The notes beneath the pieces are model-generated. The model had not been told where the DNA came from and did no database searches. It saw nothing but the letters and a program-made list of their open reading frames with translations. This document shows positions 17,677 through 25,090 of a stretch of 64,000 nt of DNA, piece by piece. The position numbers and the translations under genes are program-made. The stretch's first letter is position 1. Every line of letters begins with the position of its first letter. Source of the stretch: Albidovulum sp. (GTDB lineage: Bacteria > Pseudomonadota > Alphaproteobacteria > Rhodobacterales > Rhodobacteraceae); assembly GCA_020637635.1 (NCBI GenBank), contig JACKKB010000005.1:124001-188000 (forward strand), given 5' to 3'.

Positions 17677-18135
17677 TCAGGCGCGGGCCCCGTAAAGCGC
17701 CGCCGCACGATCCTCGAAAGCGCGCACGACGCGCCGCATCGCCTCGTCGAAGACGGCGCCGATCAGCTTTTGCAGGATGGCGTTGCGAAACGCGAAATCG
17801 ACGAAGAAGGAAATCTCCGATCCCCCCTCCGGCAGATCGGCGAAGGCCCAGTTCGAGCGCATGTGGCGAAACGGCCCGTCAAGATACTCGGTATCGATCC
17901 GCCGTGTCGCGGGCCAGAGCGTGACGCGGCTGCCGAAGCGTTCGCGAAAGACCTTGAAGGAGATCACCAGATCCGCCTCCATGATGTCGGAACCGTCCGG
18001 CTGCGCGGCCCGCGAGCGGATCCGGGCCGCCGCCGTCCAGGGCAGGAATTCCGGATACCGCGCCACATCGGCGACCAGCGCATACATCTCGGCAGCCGTG
18101 TAGGGCACCGGTCGTCGTTCCGAATGGCGGGGCAT
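17677..18135 (-). CDS. SRPBCC family protein, COQ10/RatA type
   Basis: 152 residues of the START-like COQ10/RatA family. The signature VPYTAAEMYALVADVARYPEFLPW occupies residues 10-32 and is diagnostic; the C-terminal helix (AILQKLIGAVFDEAMRRVVRAFEDR) closes the lipid-binding cavity. The family includes mitochondrial Coq10, which binds ubiquinone and supports respiration, and E. coli RatA, reported as a ribosome-association toxin. In alphaproteobacteria the ubiquinone-binding role is more likely, but this is inferred. The start is the ATG giving MPRHS. It is divergent from the phosphoribosyltransferase gene. Confidence 0.86.
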   Translation of the reverse strand: MPRHSERRPVPYTAAEMYALVADVARYPEFLPWTAAARIRSRAAQPDGSDIMEADLVISFKVFRERFGSRVTLWPATRRIDTEYLDGPFRHMRSNWAFADLPEGGSEISFFVDFAFRNAILQKLIGAVFDEAMRRVVRAFEDRAAALYGARA

Positions 18136-18201
18136 GCCGTCTCCGCTGGTGACACGGGACGACCAAATCGCTAAATCGGAGGGCAAAATCAAGGGCCCGT
18201 C

Positions 18202-18762
18202 ATGCCGCAGAACCCCTATGTGATCGACGAGATGATATCCGCCAAGGCGATCGCCGCCCGGGTCGAGGCGCTGGCGCGCGAGATCACGCGCGCCTTTCGC
18301 GGCACCGACAAGCTCGTCGTCGTCGGGCTCCTGAGGGGCTCGTTCGTCTTCATCGCCGACCTCGTGCGCGAGATCGACCTTCCGGTCGAGGTCGATTTCC
18401 TCGAGGCCTCCTCCTATGGTGACGCCATGCAAAGCTCGCGCGAGGTGCGGATCCTGAAGGACCTGCGCGGCGAGATCGCCGGGCGCGACGTGCTGGTGGT
18501 CGAGGATATCGTCGACACCGGCTTCACGCTCACCCATGTCGTCAACCTCTTGCGTTCGCGCGGGCCGAAGCAGCTTGAAGTCTGCGCGCTGCTCGACAAG
18601 CCGTCGCGCCGCGAGGTGCCGATCAAGGCCACCTGGACTGGCTTCGAGATCCCCGACGAATTCGTCGTCGGCTATGGCATCGACTATGCGCAGCGCAATC
18701 GCAACCTGCCGCATATCGGCAAGGTGCGCTTTGTCGACGAAGGCGGGGCCGCCCGGACGTGA
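18202..18762 (+). CDS. hpt: Hypoxanthine phosphoribosyltransferase
   Basis: 186 residues of the type I phosphoribosyltransferase fold. The PRPP loop VVEDIVDTGFTL is near residues 100-111, a purine PRTase Lys/Asp region (LLDKPSRREV) follows, and the hood contains DEFVVGYGIDYAQRNRNLP, typical of Hpt. It salvages hypoxanthine or guanine to IMP or GMP. The start is the first ATG after the divergent intergenic region (MPQNP). The stop overlaps the next small gene as GTGA. Confidence 0.92.
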   Translation: MPQNPYVIDEMISAKAIAARVEALAREITRAFRGTDKLVVVGLLRGSFVFIADLVREIDLPVEVDFLEASSYGDAMQSSREVRILKDLRGEIAGRDVLVVEDIVDTGFTLTHVVNLLRSRGPKQLEVCALLDKPSRREVPIKATWTGFEIPDEFVVGYGIDYAQRNRNLPHIGKVRFVDEGGAART

Positions 18763-18953
18763 ACCTGCGCCATCTTGTCCGGATGTCACGCTGGGCGCGG
18801 CACCCGCCACCGCTCTGGCGCGTCAAGCTGGTCTTCGCCGTCGTGGCGCTTTGCCTTCTGATCGTCGGGCTCGACCATTTCGGGCTCTGGCCCGAAGGGC
18901 TGCGCCTGCCCGGGACGGGCGGGCTTGTGCCGAAGGTCCGGCCCCTGCCCTGA
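18759..18953 (+). CDS. Small single-pass membrane protein, unknown function
   Basis: 64 residues starting at a GTG that overlaps the hpt stop (GTGA), so it is translationally coupled. Layout: a basic N-terminus (residues 1-22, MSRWARHPPP), one hydrophobic helix near 23-40 (LVFAVVALCLLIVGL), and a short Pro/Gly-rich tail. The positive-inside rule puts the N-terminus in the cytoplasm. A short protein of this type follows hpt in related bacteria from my recollection of the region; no function is known to me. Confidence 0.65.
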   Translation: MNLRHLVRMSRWARHPPPLWRVKLVFAVVALCLLIVGLDHFGLWPEGLRLPGTGGLVPKVRPLP

Positions 18954-18960
18954 GGTCCTG

Positions 18961-19022
18961 CCCCGAGCGGCTTCCCCGAGCGCCCGCCCCGAGCGCCTTC
19001 CCCGAGCGCCCGCCCCGAGCCG
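18961..19022. repeat. Two 26-bp direct repeats
   Basis: Two adjacent 26-bp copies (18971-18996 and 18997-19022, core CTTCCCCGAGCGCCCGCCCC) preceded by a partial CCCCGAGCGG. Each 26-mer is itself two diverged 13-mers ending CCCCGAG. They fill the gap between the small membrane protein and the convergent LysR gene, another example of the short GC-rich repeats seen elsewhere in this window. Confidence 0.75.
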
Positions 19023-19033
19023 CCGCCCTGACC

Positions 19034-19906
19034 TCAGCCGGACGCGCCCGGGCCCGGGGCGAGCAGGTCCGCGTGGCGGGCGACGGCGGCGGCCAGCGTC
19101 GTGCGAAGTTCGGCGATGCGCGGCACCTCGACGAAATCGGCATGGCAGGCAACCCAGACCGGCACCGCAAGTTCGGGAAAGACGCCGGGCAGTTCGCAAA
19201 GCCGCGGGTCGGCCGCGCCGAGGAAGGTCGGCAGGATCGCCCGCCCCTGTCCCGATGCAGCCAGTTCGCGCAGGATGACGAAGCTGTCGGCCCGGCGCAC
19301 GATCCGCTCGGGCGCGACCGAGGCGTCGAGCCATTGCTCCGGCGCCGAACGCCTGAGCGGCCCGGCAAGGCCGAGCCAGAGCTCGGGCGCCGCGCCGCGG
19401 GCGGCATAGGCGCGAAACGTCATCGTCGCCGCCCGCACCCCGGCCAGATCCTCGGGCAGGCCGAGCGCCGGGCGGATGGTGATTTCGGCATGGGCGCGTC
19501 CGAGATCGAGCTGGCGGTTCGTCGACAGAAGCTCGATCTTCAGATCCGGCGCGCTTCGCGCGAGATCGGCGAGGATCGCGGGCAGAAGCAGCAGGCAGAG
19601 CGAGTCGGTCGAGGTGACGCGGATCTCGCCCGCAAGCGGGGCCCGGCTGCCATGGATGAGCCTGTCGACCGCGCCGACCGCGCGCTCGACCTCGCGCGCG
19701 GCCTCGATGATCCGCCGCCTGGCTTCGGGCACCAGATAGCCGCGCGCCGTCCGGTCGAAGAGGACAAGCCCGGTGGCCGCCTCGTAGGCCGCGACCCGGC
19801 GCAGCACGGTGGCGTGATTCACCCGCAGCCGGCGGGCGGCGGCGCTGACCGTGCCCTCCTCGGCCACGGCAAGAACGAACCTCAGATCGTCCCAGTTCTC
19901 GCGCAT
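19034..19906 (-). CDS. LysR-family transcriptional regulator
   Basis: 290 residues. An N-terminal winged helix-turn-helix (WDDLRFVLAVAEEGTVSAAARRLRVNHATVLRRVAAYE, residues 5-42) is followed by a periplasmic-binding-protein-like effector domain from about residue 90. It is divergent from the cytochrome c'-like genes with a 236-bp gap that contains the inverted repeat GGTCCGG-N8-CCGGACC at 19945-19966. LysR proteins usually control the divergently transcribed neighbour, so control of the cytochromes is a reasonable inference. The effector is unknown. Confidence 0.88.
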   Translation of the reverse strand: MRENWDDLRFVLAVAEEGTVSAAARRLRVNHATVLRRVAAYEAATGLVLFDRTARGYLVPEARRRIIEAAREVERAVGAVDRLIHGSRAPLAGEIRVTSTDSLCLLLLPAILADLARSAPDLKIELLSTNRQLDLGRAHAEITIRPALGLPEDLAGVRAATMTFRAYAARGAAPELWLGLAGPLRRSAPEQWLDASVAPERIVRRADSFVILRELAASGQGRAILPTFLGAADPRLCELPGVFPELAVPVWVACHADFVEVPRIAELRTTLAAAVARHADLLAPGPGASG

Positions 19907-19944
19907 CGCGTCTCACAATCGCGTGACATTGGCTGCCCGGGCCC

Positions 19945-19966
19945 GGTCCGGACCCGGATCCGGACC
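19945..19966. promoter_or_regulatory. Inverted repeat in LysR/cytochrome divergent region
   Basis: Perfect 7-bp arms GGTCCGG and CCGGACC separated by 8 bp, about 40 bp upstream of the LysR start and 180 bp upstream of the first cytochrome. It could be an operator, but the arms do not show the usual T-N11-A LysR pattern and the whole segment is GC-rich and partly self-complementary. Confidence 0.25.
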
Positions 19967-20142
19967 CCGGCGCGGCCCGGATTTGCCCAGCATAGCGGTC
20001 CGGGCCCGGCCTGTCGCCGTTTCTGTGCAGATTGTCACGGAGTTGCCGCAAAATCGCGGATTGCCATCGAAATTCTCACAGCTACCATTTCCGCCAGGCG
20101 TCGCGATCCGCCAATTCCAGAACGCATAGGGAGCCAACGACC

Positions 20143-20616
20143 ATGAGGACCATCCTTTCCGGCCTTGCCTTTGTCGCCACCGCATCCGCCCTTACGCTGA
20201 GCGGAGCCGCCCAGGCCCAGGACGCACCCTTCGCCGGGCAGATCAAGGCCCGCCAGGGCATCATGATGTATCGCGCGATCCAGCTTGGAACGCTCGGCGC
20301 CATGGCCAAGGGCGAGGTCGACTACGATGCCGCCGCGGCGCAAAAGGCGGCCGACAACCTGCTGAGCGCGGTGACGATCGACACCTCCATGCTCTGGCCG
20401 GCCGGTTCCGACAGTGCCGCCGATCCGACCTCGACGGCCCTGCCCGATCTCTGGGCCGAGGGGGCCGAGGTGGCACCCAAGGGCAAGGCGATGGTCGAGG
20501 CCGCAACCGCGATGCAGGCGGAGGCCGGCAAGGGGCTCGACAACCTGAAGGCGGCGATGGGCGCCGTCGGAGCCGCCTGCGGCGGCTGCCACAAGGCTTT
20601 CCGCAAACCGAACTGA
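20143..20616 (+). CDS. Cytochrome c'/c556-type protein, first copy
   Basis: 157-residue precursor starting MRTIL after GGGAG. Signal peptide with hydrophobic core and cleavage near AQAQDA puts it in the periplasm. Four-helix-bundle cytochrome c family with the covalent heme site CGGCH near the C-terminus followed by KAFRKPN, as in cytochrome c' and c556. Cytochromes c' bind NO and CO at a five-coordinate heme, while c556 forms have a Met ligand; the N-terminal GIMMYRAIQLG contains Met, so six-coordination is possible. Paralogous to the next gene, 209 bp downstream. Confidence 0.85.
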   Translation: MRTILSGLAFVATASALTLSGAAQAQDAPFAGQIKARQGIMMYRAIQLGTLGAMAKGEVDYDAAAAQKAADNLLSAVTIDTSMLWPAGSDSAADPTSTALPDLWAEGAEVAPKGKAMVEAATAMQAEAGKGLDNLKAAMGAVGAACGGCHKAFRKPN

Positions 20617-20825
20617 GCATGGACGGGCTGCGGCGGGCATCTGCCGCTGCGGCCCGACCTGCTCGGCGGAACCTCGCCGCTGCGTCGCAGCACGGGGCGA
20701 TCTGAAACCGGAGTTGCAGCCGCATCATCCAAAGATGGATTTCCCGACCGCATGCTCTCGACGTCAATGCCGGTGCCCCGGCCGATCCGGATCCGGGCCT
20801 CATGACGCATTCGAAGGAGCACCCG

Positions 20826-21287
20826 ATGCGCAAGGCGATATTCGCACTGACCACCACCCTTCTCGCCGCCATGCCGGCGCTGGCGCAGGACATGACCAAC
20901 CCTGACGAGATCCTGACCGCCCGGCATGGCTACATGCTGCTTCTGGCGATGCAGCTCGCGCCGCTTGGCGCGATGGCGAAGGGCACCGCCCCCTATGACG
21001 CGGCCGCCGCGACCGAGGCGGCGAAGAACCTCGCGGCGCTGAGCGGGATCGACAGCTCGATGCTCTGGGTGCCAGGCACCGAGGCCGGCGTGCTGACCGA
21101 CAGCAGCGCCCTGCCCGCGATCATCGCCAACACCGCCGACCGCGCCGACCGTTTCGCGCAGCTCAAGGGCGCCGCCGATGCGCTCGTCACCGTCGCCGGC
21201 AACGATGTCGAGGCGATGAAGGCCGGCCTGGGCGGCGTCGGCGCGGCTTGCGGCGGCTGCCACAAGGAATACCGCAAGCCGGACTGA
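20826..21287 (+). CDS. Cytochrome c'/c556-type protein, second copy
   Basis: 153-residue precursor. The start MRKAI is chosen because GAAGGAG lies just upstream; the frame is open 24 bp further. Signal peptide ends near MPALAQD. Same architecture as the preceding gene: the shared block LGAMAKGxxxYDAAAA, the central SMLWxPG, and the C-terminal heme site GAACGGCHKEYRKPD. The two are tandem paralogues, clearly diverged outside these blocks. Followed 33 bp later by the diheme cytochrome, so those two are likely co-transcribed. Confidence 0.86.
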   Translation: MRKAIFALTTTLLAAMPALAQDMTNPDEILTARHGYMLLLAMQLAPLGAMAKGTAPYDAAAATEAAKNLAALSGIDSSMLWVPGTEAGVLTDSSALPAIIANTADRADRFAQLKGAADALVTVAGNDVEAMKAGLGGVGAACGGCHKEYRKPD

Positions 21288-21320
21288 ACCGCCGACACCG
21301 AACGACCGAAGGAGAGACCC

Positions 21321-22211
21321 ATGCGCCGTATCCTGTCCGCTCTTGTGCTGCTCGCGGTGCTGGGCCTTGCCACCTTCTGGGTCGTGACCCGGCCACGGCC
21401 GGTCGATCCGGGCCTTCTCGCCGGGCTCGTGCCCGATGCGGCCCACGGCGAACAGGTCTTCTGGGCCGGTGGCTGCGCCGCCTGCCATGCCGATGCCGAC
21501 GCGACCGGCGCGGCGAAGCTGGTGCTGAAGGGCGGGCAGCGCTTTGCCTCGCCCTTCGGCACCTTCCTTGCCCCGAACATCTCCAACGATGCCACCGCCG
21601 GCATCGGCGCCTGGACGGCGCTCGATCTTGCCAACGCCATGCTGAGGGGCGTCTCGCCCGAGGGCAGCCACTACTACCCGGTCTTCCCCTATGCGAGCTA
21701 CGCCAAGGCCACGCCGCAGGACGTGGTCGACCTGCGCGCCTTCCTCGCCACCCTGCCCGCCGATCCGACGCCGAGCCAGCCGCACGAGGTGGGCTTTCCC
21801 TTCTCGATCCGCGCCCTTCTCGGCGGCTGGAAGTTTCTCTTCCTGAAGACCGACTGGGTGGTGGGCGGCGAGCTCAGCCAGGAGGAAGCGCGGGGCCGCT
21901 ATCTTGTCGAGGCTCTCGGCCACTGCGGCGAGTGCCATACCCCCCGCAACGCCCTTGGCGGGATGCGGCTCGGCCGCTGGCTGGCCGGTGGCCCGGTGCC
22001 GGGCGGCCAGGGCAATTTCCCCAACATCACCCCGGCCAAGCTCGACTGGACGGTTCCCGATATCGTCGAATACCTGAACTCGGGCTTCACGCCGAGCTTC
22101 GACAGCGCCGGCGGCCACATGGCGCTGGTGGTCCAGAACACCGCGCATCTGCCCGAATCCGACCGCAGGGCGATCGCCGACTATCTGAAGCGTGTGCCGC
22201 CGGTGGAGTGA
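21321..22211 (+). CDS. Membrane-anchored diheme cytochrome c
   Basis: 296 residues. An uncleaved N-terminal helix (ILSALVLLAVLGLATFWVV) anchors it to the inner membrane with the rest in the periplasm. Two class I cytochrome c domains: CAACH near residue 52 and CGECH near residue 204, each followed by a distal Met-containing segment (the second has GHMALV). It resembles the multiheme cytochrome subunits of membrane dehydrogenases, though no dehydrogenase gene is nearby. GGAGAG precedes the ATG. Its position suggests a role as electron partner of the two cytochrome c'-like proteins; this is inference. Confidence 0.88.
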   Translation: MRRILSALVLLAVLGLATFWVVTRPRPVDPGLLAGLVPDAAHGEQVFWAGGCAACHADADATGAAKLVLKGGQRFASPFGTFLAPNISNDATAGIGAWTALDLANAMLRGVSPEGSHYYPVFPYASYAKATPQDVVDLRAFLATLPADPTPSQPHEVGFPFSIRALLGGWKFLFLKTDWVVGGELSQEEARGRYLVEALGHCGECHTPRNALGGMRLGRWLAGGPVPGGQGNFPNITPAKLDWTVPDIVEYLNSGFTPSFDSAGGHMALVVQNTAHLPESDRRAIADYLKRVPPVE

Positions 22212-22284
22212 TCGGGCCGGCCCGGCTCCTCTGGACCGGCCCCTCTGGACCGCCTCCGGCCCGGCCCCGGTCGGGCCCTTCTTG

Positions 22285-23235
22285 TCAGGCCCGGTCGAGC
22301 TTTTGCAGACGCGCCGCCCTCAGCCGCGCGAAATCGTCGCCGGCATGATAGGACGACCGCGTCAGAGGAGTCGCCGAGACCATCAGGAAGCCCTTGCCAT
22401 AGGCGGCGGTCTCGTAGCCCTTGAACTCCTCGGGCGTGACGAAGCGCAGGACCGCGTGATGCTTGGGCGTCGGTTGCAGATACTGGCCGATGGTCAGGAA
22501 ATCGACATCGGCCGAGCGCATATCGTCCATCACCTGCCGCACCTCGGCCGCCTCTTCGCCCAGCCCGACCATGAGGCCCGACTTGGTGAACATCGCCGGA
22601 TCAAGCTCCTTGACCCGCTGCAAGAGCCGGAGCGAATGGAAATAGCGCGCGCCGGGGCGGACCGAAGGATAGAGGCCGGGCACCGTCTCGAGGTTGTGGT
22701 TGAAGACGTCCGGGCGCGCTTCCACCACCTTTTCAAGGGCTTCCGGGGCACACTTCAGAAAGTCCGGGGTCAGGATCTCGATCGTCGTCGCCGCAGAGCG
22801 ATGGCGGATCGCCCGGATCGTCTGGGCGAAATGCTCGGCCCCGCCGTCATCGAGATCGTCGCGATCGACGCTCGTCACCACCACATGGGCAAGCCCGAGC
22901 GTCTCGACCGCATGGGCGACGCGGCCGGGCTCGAACTGGTCGAGCGCGTCCGGCCGGCCGGTCGCCACGTTGCAGAAGGTGCAGCCGCGGGTGCAGATCT
23001 CGCCCATGATCATCATGGTCGCGTGACCCTGGCTCCAGCATTCGCCGACATTGGGGCAGCCAGCCTCTTCGCAGACGGTGACGAGCCGGTTGGCCTTGAG
23101 GATGTCCCGGGTCTGCTTGTAGCCGGCCGAAGTGGGCGCCTTGACCCGGATCCAGTCGGGTTTTTTCGGCTGCGCCTGATCGGGGCGATGGGCTTTCTCG
23201 GGGTGCCTCTGGTCCGGCAGTTTGAGGTCGCGCAC
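22285..23235 (-). CDS. lipA: Lipoyl synthase
   Basis: 316-residue radical SAM enzyme that inserts two sulfurs into octanoyl groups on lipoyl domains. Both iron-sulfur clusters are visible: the auxiliary cluster C55-X4-C60-X5-C66 (CEEAGCPNVGEC) and the radical SAM cluster C81-X3-C85-X2-C88 (CTRGCTFC). The C-terminal RSSYHAG provides the conserved Ser ligand. Length is standard. It is convergent with the diheme cytochrome gene. Confidence 0.97.
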   Translation of the reverse strand: MRDLKLPDQRHPEKAHRPDQAQPKKPDWIRVKAPTSAGYKQTRDILKANRLVTVCEEAGCPNVGECWSQGHATMMIMGEICTRGCTFCNVATGRPDALDQFEPGRVAHAVETLGLAHVVVTSVDRDDLDDGGAEHFAQTIRAIRHRSAATTIEILTPDFLKCAPEALEKVVEARPDVFNHNLETVPGLYPSVRPGARYFHSLRLLQRVKELDPAMFTKSGLMVGLGEEAAEVRQVMDDMRSADVDFLTIGQYLQPTPKHHAVLRFVTPEEFKGYETAAYGKGFLMVSATPLTRSSYHAGDDFARLRAARLQKLDRA

Positions 23236-23445
23236 CGATCTTCCCTCTCATTGGGTCCGAAATCCCAGATAGGCCTTTTCCCATGGGAACGCAATGTGCC
23301 GCCGCGCTCGGGCCCGGCGCCCTCTCGGGCGCCGGCCGGCAGGGCCCCTGCGACAGGCGCGGTCCGCGCCCGGGGCTGACACCCGGCAGGACCGCGAGCC
23401 GCGGGGCGGCGCCCTCCGGCGCGCCGTCCTTCGGGTCGGGTCCGC

Positions 23446-24585
23446 TCAGCCGATCAGCGGGGCCTTGCCGCCATAGGCCTCCTGATAGTGCCGGGCGAGC
23501 CGCTGCAGCGCGATCCTGAGCACGATCTTGCCCGAGCGCGCCGACCAGCCCAGCCGCTGCTCGGCCGCCTCGAGCCCTTCGAGATAGCAGCAGCACCGCA
23601 GCACCATGTCGCCAAGCCCGGGCCCGAGGTCGCGCAGCGCCGCGGCCACACGGTCACGCGCGCCGGGCGCGCCGCCGCCGAGGGCCGCGGCCGGGTTGAA
23701 CTGGCCGCGGTCGCCGCCGGTCAGGAACCGGTCCCAGTTCTGCGCCACGCGCGGCCCCATCTGGGCAAGCTCGAAATCCTCGCGCAGCCGTTCGCCTGCG
23801 GCCACCATCTCGGGCGAGAGAAAGGCCGTGCCGTCCTTGTCGCGCCGCCGCGCCAGGACCGCCATCGGGCTTTCGGCGAGGTTGTAGCGCAGCCGCCGCG
23901 GCGTCTGGCTGCCCGGCTCCATCACCGGCCGCTCGGCCCAGATGCGGTGCTGTTCGGCGAAGGGCGCGGGCGCCTCGGCGAAGCCCGGCGCGGGCTCGTC
24001 GGCCAGGAGACGCTTCAACGCCGCGCGGCCGGCCGGGGTGATCGTGTAGCTCGTCACCCGACCGGGTTTCGACACGGCGATCCAGTCGCGAAGGGCGAAG
24101 GCCTGCGCCACCGCGCGGTCCAGCACCGCGGTGCGCACGGTGCCCTTCAGCACCGCCGCCTTGTCGAGATCGGCCGCCGTCGCCAGAACGGCATCGGTTT
24201 CGCAGAGCCGGCGCAGGACGCGGCGCGCCTCGCGCTCGACCGTCTCGGCATCGGCCAGCGGCGCATCGGGATTCGAGAATTGTGCAGTCATCGGGCAGCC
24301 CCCCATTTCGGTTCGCGGAAAAGCGCCGTCGTCAGCCAGGGTCCCCGGCCCGGGATGTGCTGTCCCGGCAAGACGTCCGAGGCGGTCGAGCGCCTCGTCC
24401 ACGAGCGGATCCTCGCGCCGGATTTCCAGCGCGCGGATCCTGCGGAGCACGGTCGAGGGATGGCATCCCTCGGTCCGTGCGATGTCGCGCAGGGAAAGAC
24501 CGCGTTCGACATGGCGGAGATAGAGCCGCGCCCGGTCCGGCAACCAGTCCGGCCAATCGACTTTCTCCCGCGATGCTGCGGTCAT
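23446..24585 (-). CDS. DUF6456 domain-containing helix-turn-helix protein
   Basis: 379 residues from the ATG giving MTAASREK, preceded by GGGGGA; a GTG 54 bp upstream is possible but has no ribosome site and would read through the CtrA box. The N-terminal third has a helix-turn-helix (GLSLRDIARTEGCHPSTVLRRIRALE, residues about 28-53), then a linker and a winged-helix-like region (AFALRDWIAVSKPGRVTSYTITPAGRAAL). The C-terminal part after about 230 fits DUF6456 (RRDKDGTAFLSPEMVAAGERLREDFELAQM). It is a predicted DNA-binding regulator of unknown targets, divergent from the DUF6477 gene with CtrA-like boxes between. Confidence 0.8.
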   Translation of the reverse strand: MTAASREKVDWPDWLPDRARLYLRHVERGLSLRDIARTEGCHPSTVLRRIRALEIRREDPLVDEALDRLGRLAGTAHPGPGTLADDGAFPRTEMGGCPMTAQFSNPDAPLADAETVEREARRVLRRLCETDAVLATAADLDKAAVLKGTVRTAVLDRAVAQAFALRDWIAVSKPGRVTSYTITPAGRAALKRLLADEPAPGFAEAPAPFAEQHRIWAERPVMEPGSQTPRRLRYNLAESPMAVLARRRDKDGTAFLSPEMVAAGERLREDFELAQMGPRVAQNWDRFLTGGDRGQFNPAAALGGGAPGARDRVAAALRDLGPGLGDMVLRCCCYLEGLEAAEQRLGWSARSGKIVLRIALQRLARHYQEAYGGKAPLIG

Positions 24586-24611
24586 TCTGTCCCCCAGTTT
24601 CGGAAACCGCG

Positions 24612-24626
24612 TTAACGGCGGCTTAA
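24612..24626. promoter_or_regulatory. Exact CtrA box TTAA-N7-TTAA
   Basis: TTAA at 24612-24615 and 24623-24626 with 7 bp between, the full consensus of the alphaproteobacterial cell-cycle regulator CtrA. A degenerate second box, TTAC-N7-TTAA, lies at 24658-24672. Both sit in the 217-bp AT-rich region between the divergent DUF6456 and DUF6477 genes. Which gene is controlled, and whether positively, cannot be read from position alone. Confidence 0.6.
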
Positions 24627-24802
24627 GCAAGATGGGCACAACCCTCGATTGTGTCCGTTACCCATTGGTTAATCGGCGGCTCGGGGGTCAATTTTCCGTT
24701 AAAATCAGAATATTCCTTCAACCGGTCGCACGCAGTCCGGTGACAATACGCAACAACCACAGATTGTGTTTCATGCTGGAGGGGCAATGATCGGAGACTG
24801 CC

Positions 24803-25087
24803 ATGAACGACCTGCTCAAGGATCTCGCCGCGCTGAGCCGCCCGCGCCTTCTGCTGCGTGCCGCGCGCGCCGGATTGCCCGCCTACGACCGCGTCCGGCA
24901 CCTGCGCCGAATCGCCCGCCTGCCGGCGGTTCCGGCCCCCCGGGAGGCGCTGACGGTGCTGATGGCGGAAGAGGTCGTCCACGAGGCCGACCGACGCGCC
25001 GGCCGCGCCACCTATTCGGTCGCGCGGCACCTCGAGATCCTGATCGCGATCCTCGCCGAGGCCCGGCTGCTGCCGCGCCTCGTCTGA
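24803..25087 (+). CDS. DUF6477 family protein
   Basis: 94 residues, soluble, strongly basic (MNDLLKDLAALSRPRLLLRAARAGLPAYDR). I recognise it as the DUF6477 family of short proteins in Rhodobacterales; no activity is established. It is transcribed divergently from the DUF6456 regulator across a CtrA box, which suggests a shared regulatory unit. GGAGACTGCC precedes the ATG. Convergent with the methyltransferase gene, only 3 bp apart. Confidence 0.72.
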   Translation: MNDLLKDLAALSRPRLLLRAARAGLPAYDRVRHLRRIARLPAVPAPREALTVLMAEEVVHEADRRAGRATYSVARHLEILIAILAEARLLPRLV

Positions 25088-25090
25088 GCC

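Noticed and set aside
20617..20825. Possible small gene between the two cytochrome c'-like genes
   Set aside because: No open frame with plausible composition; the gap probably holds a promoter for the second copy.
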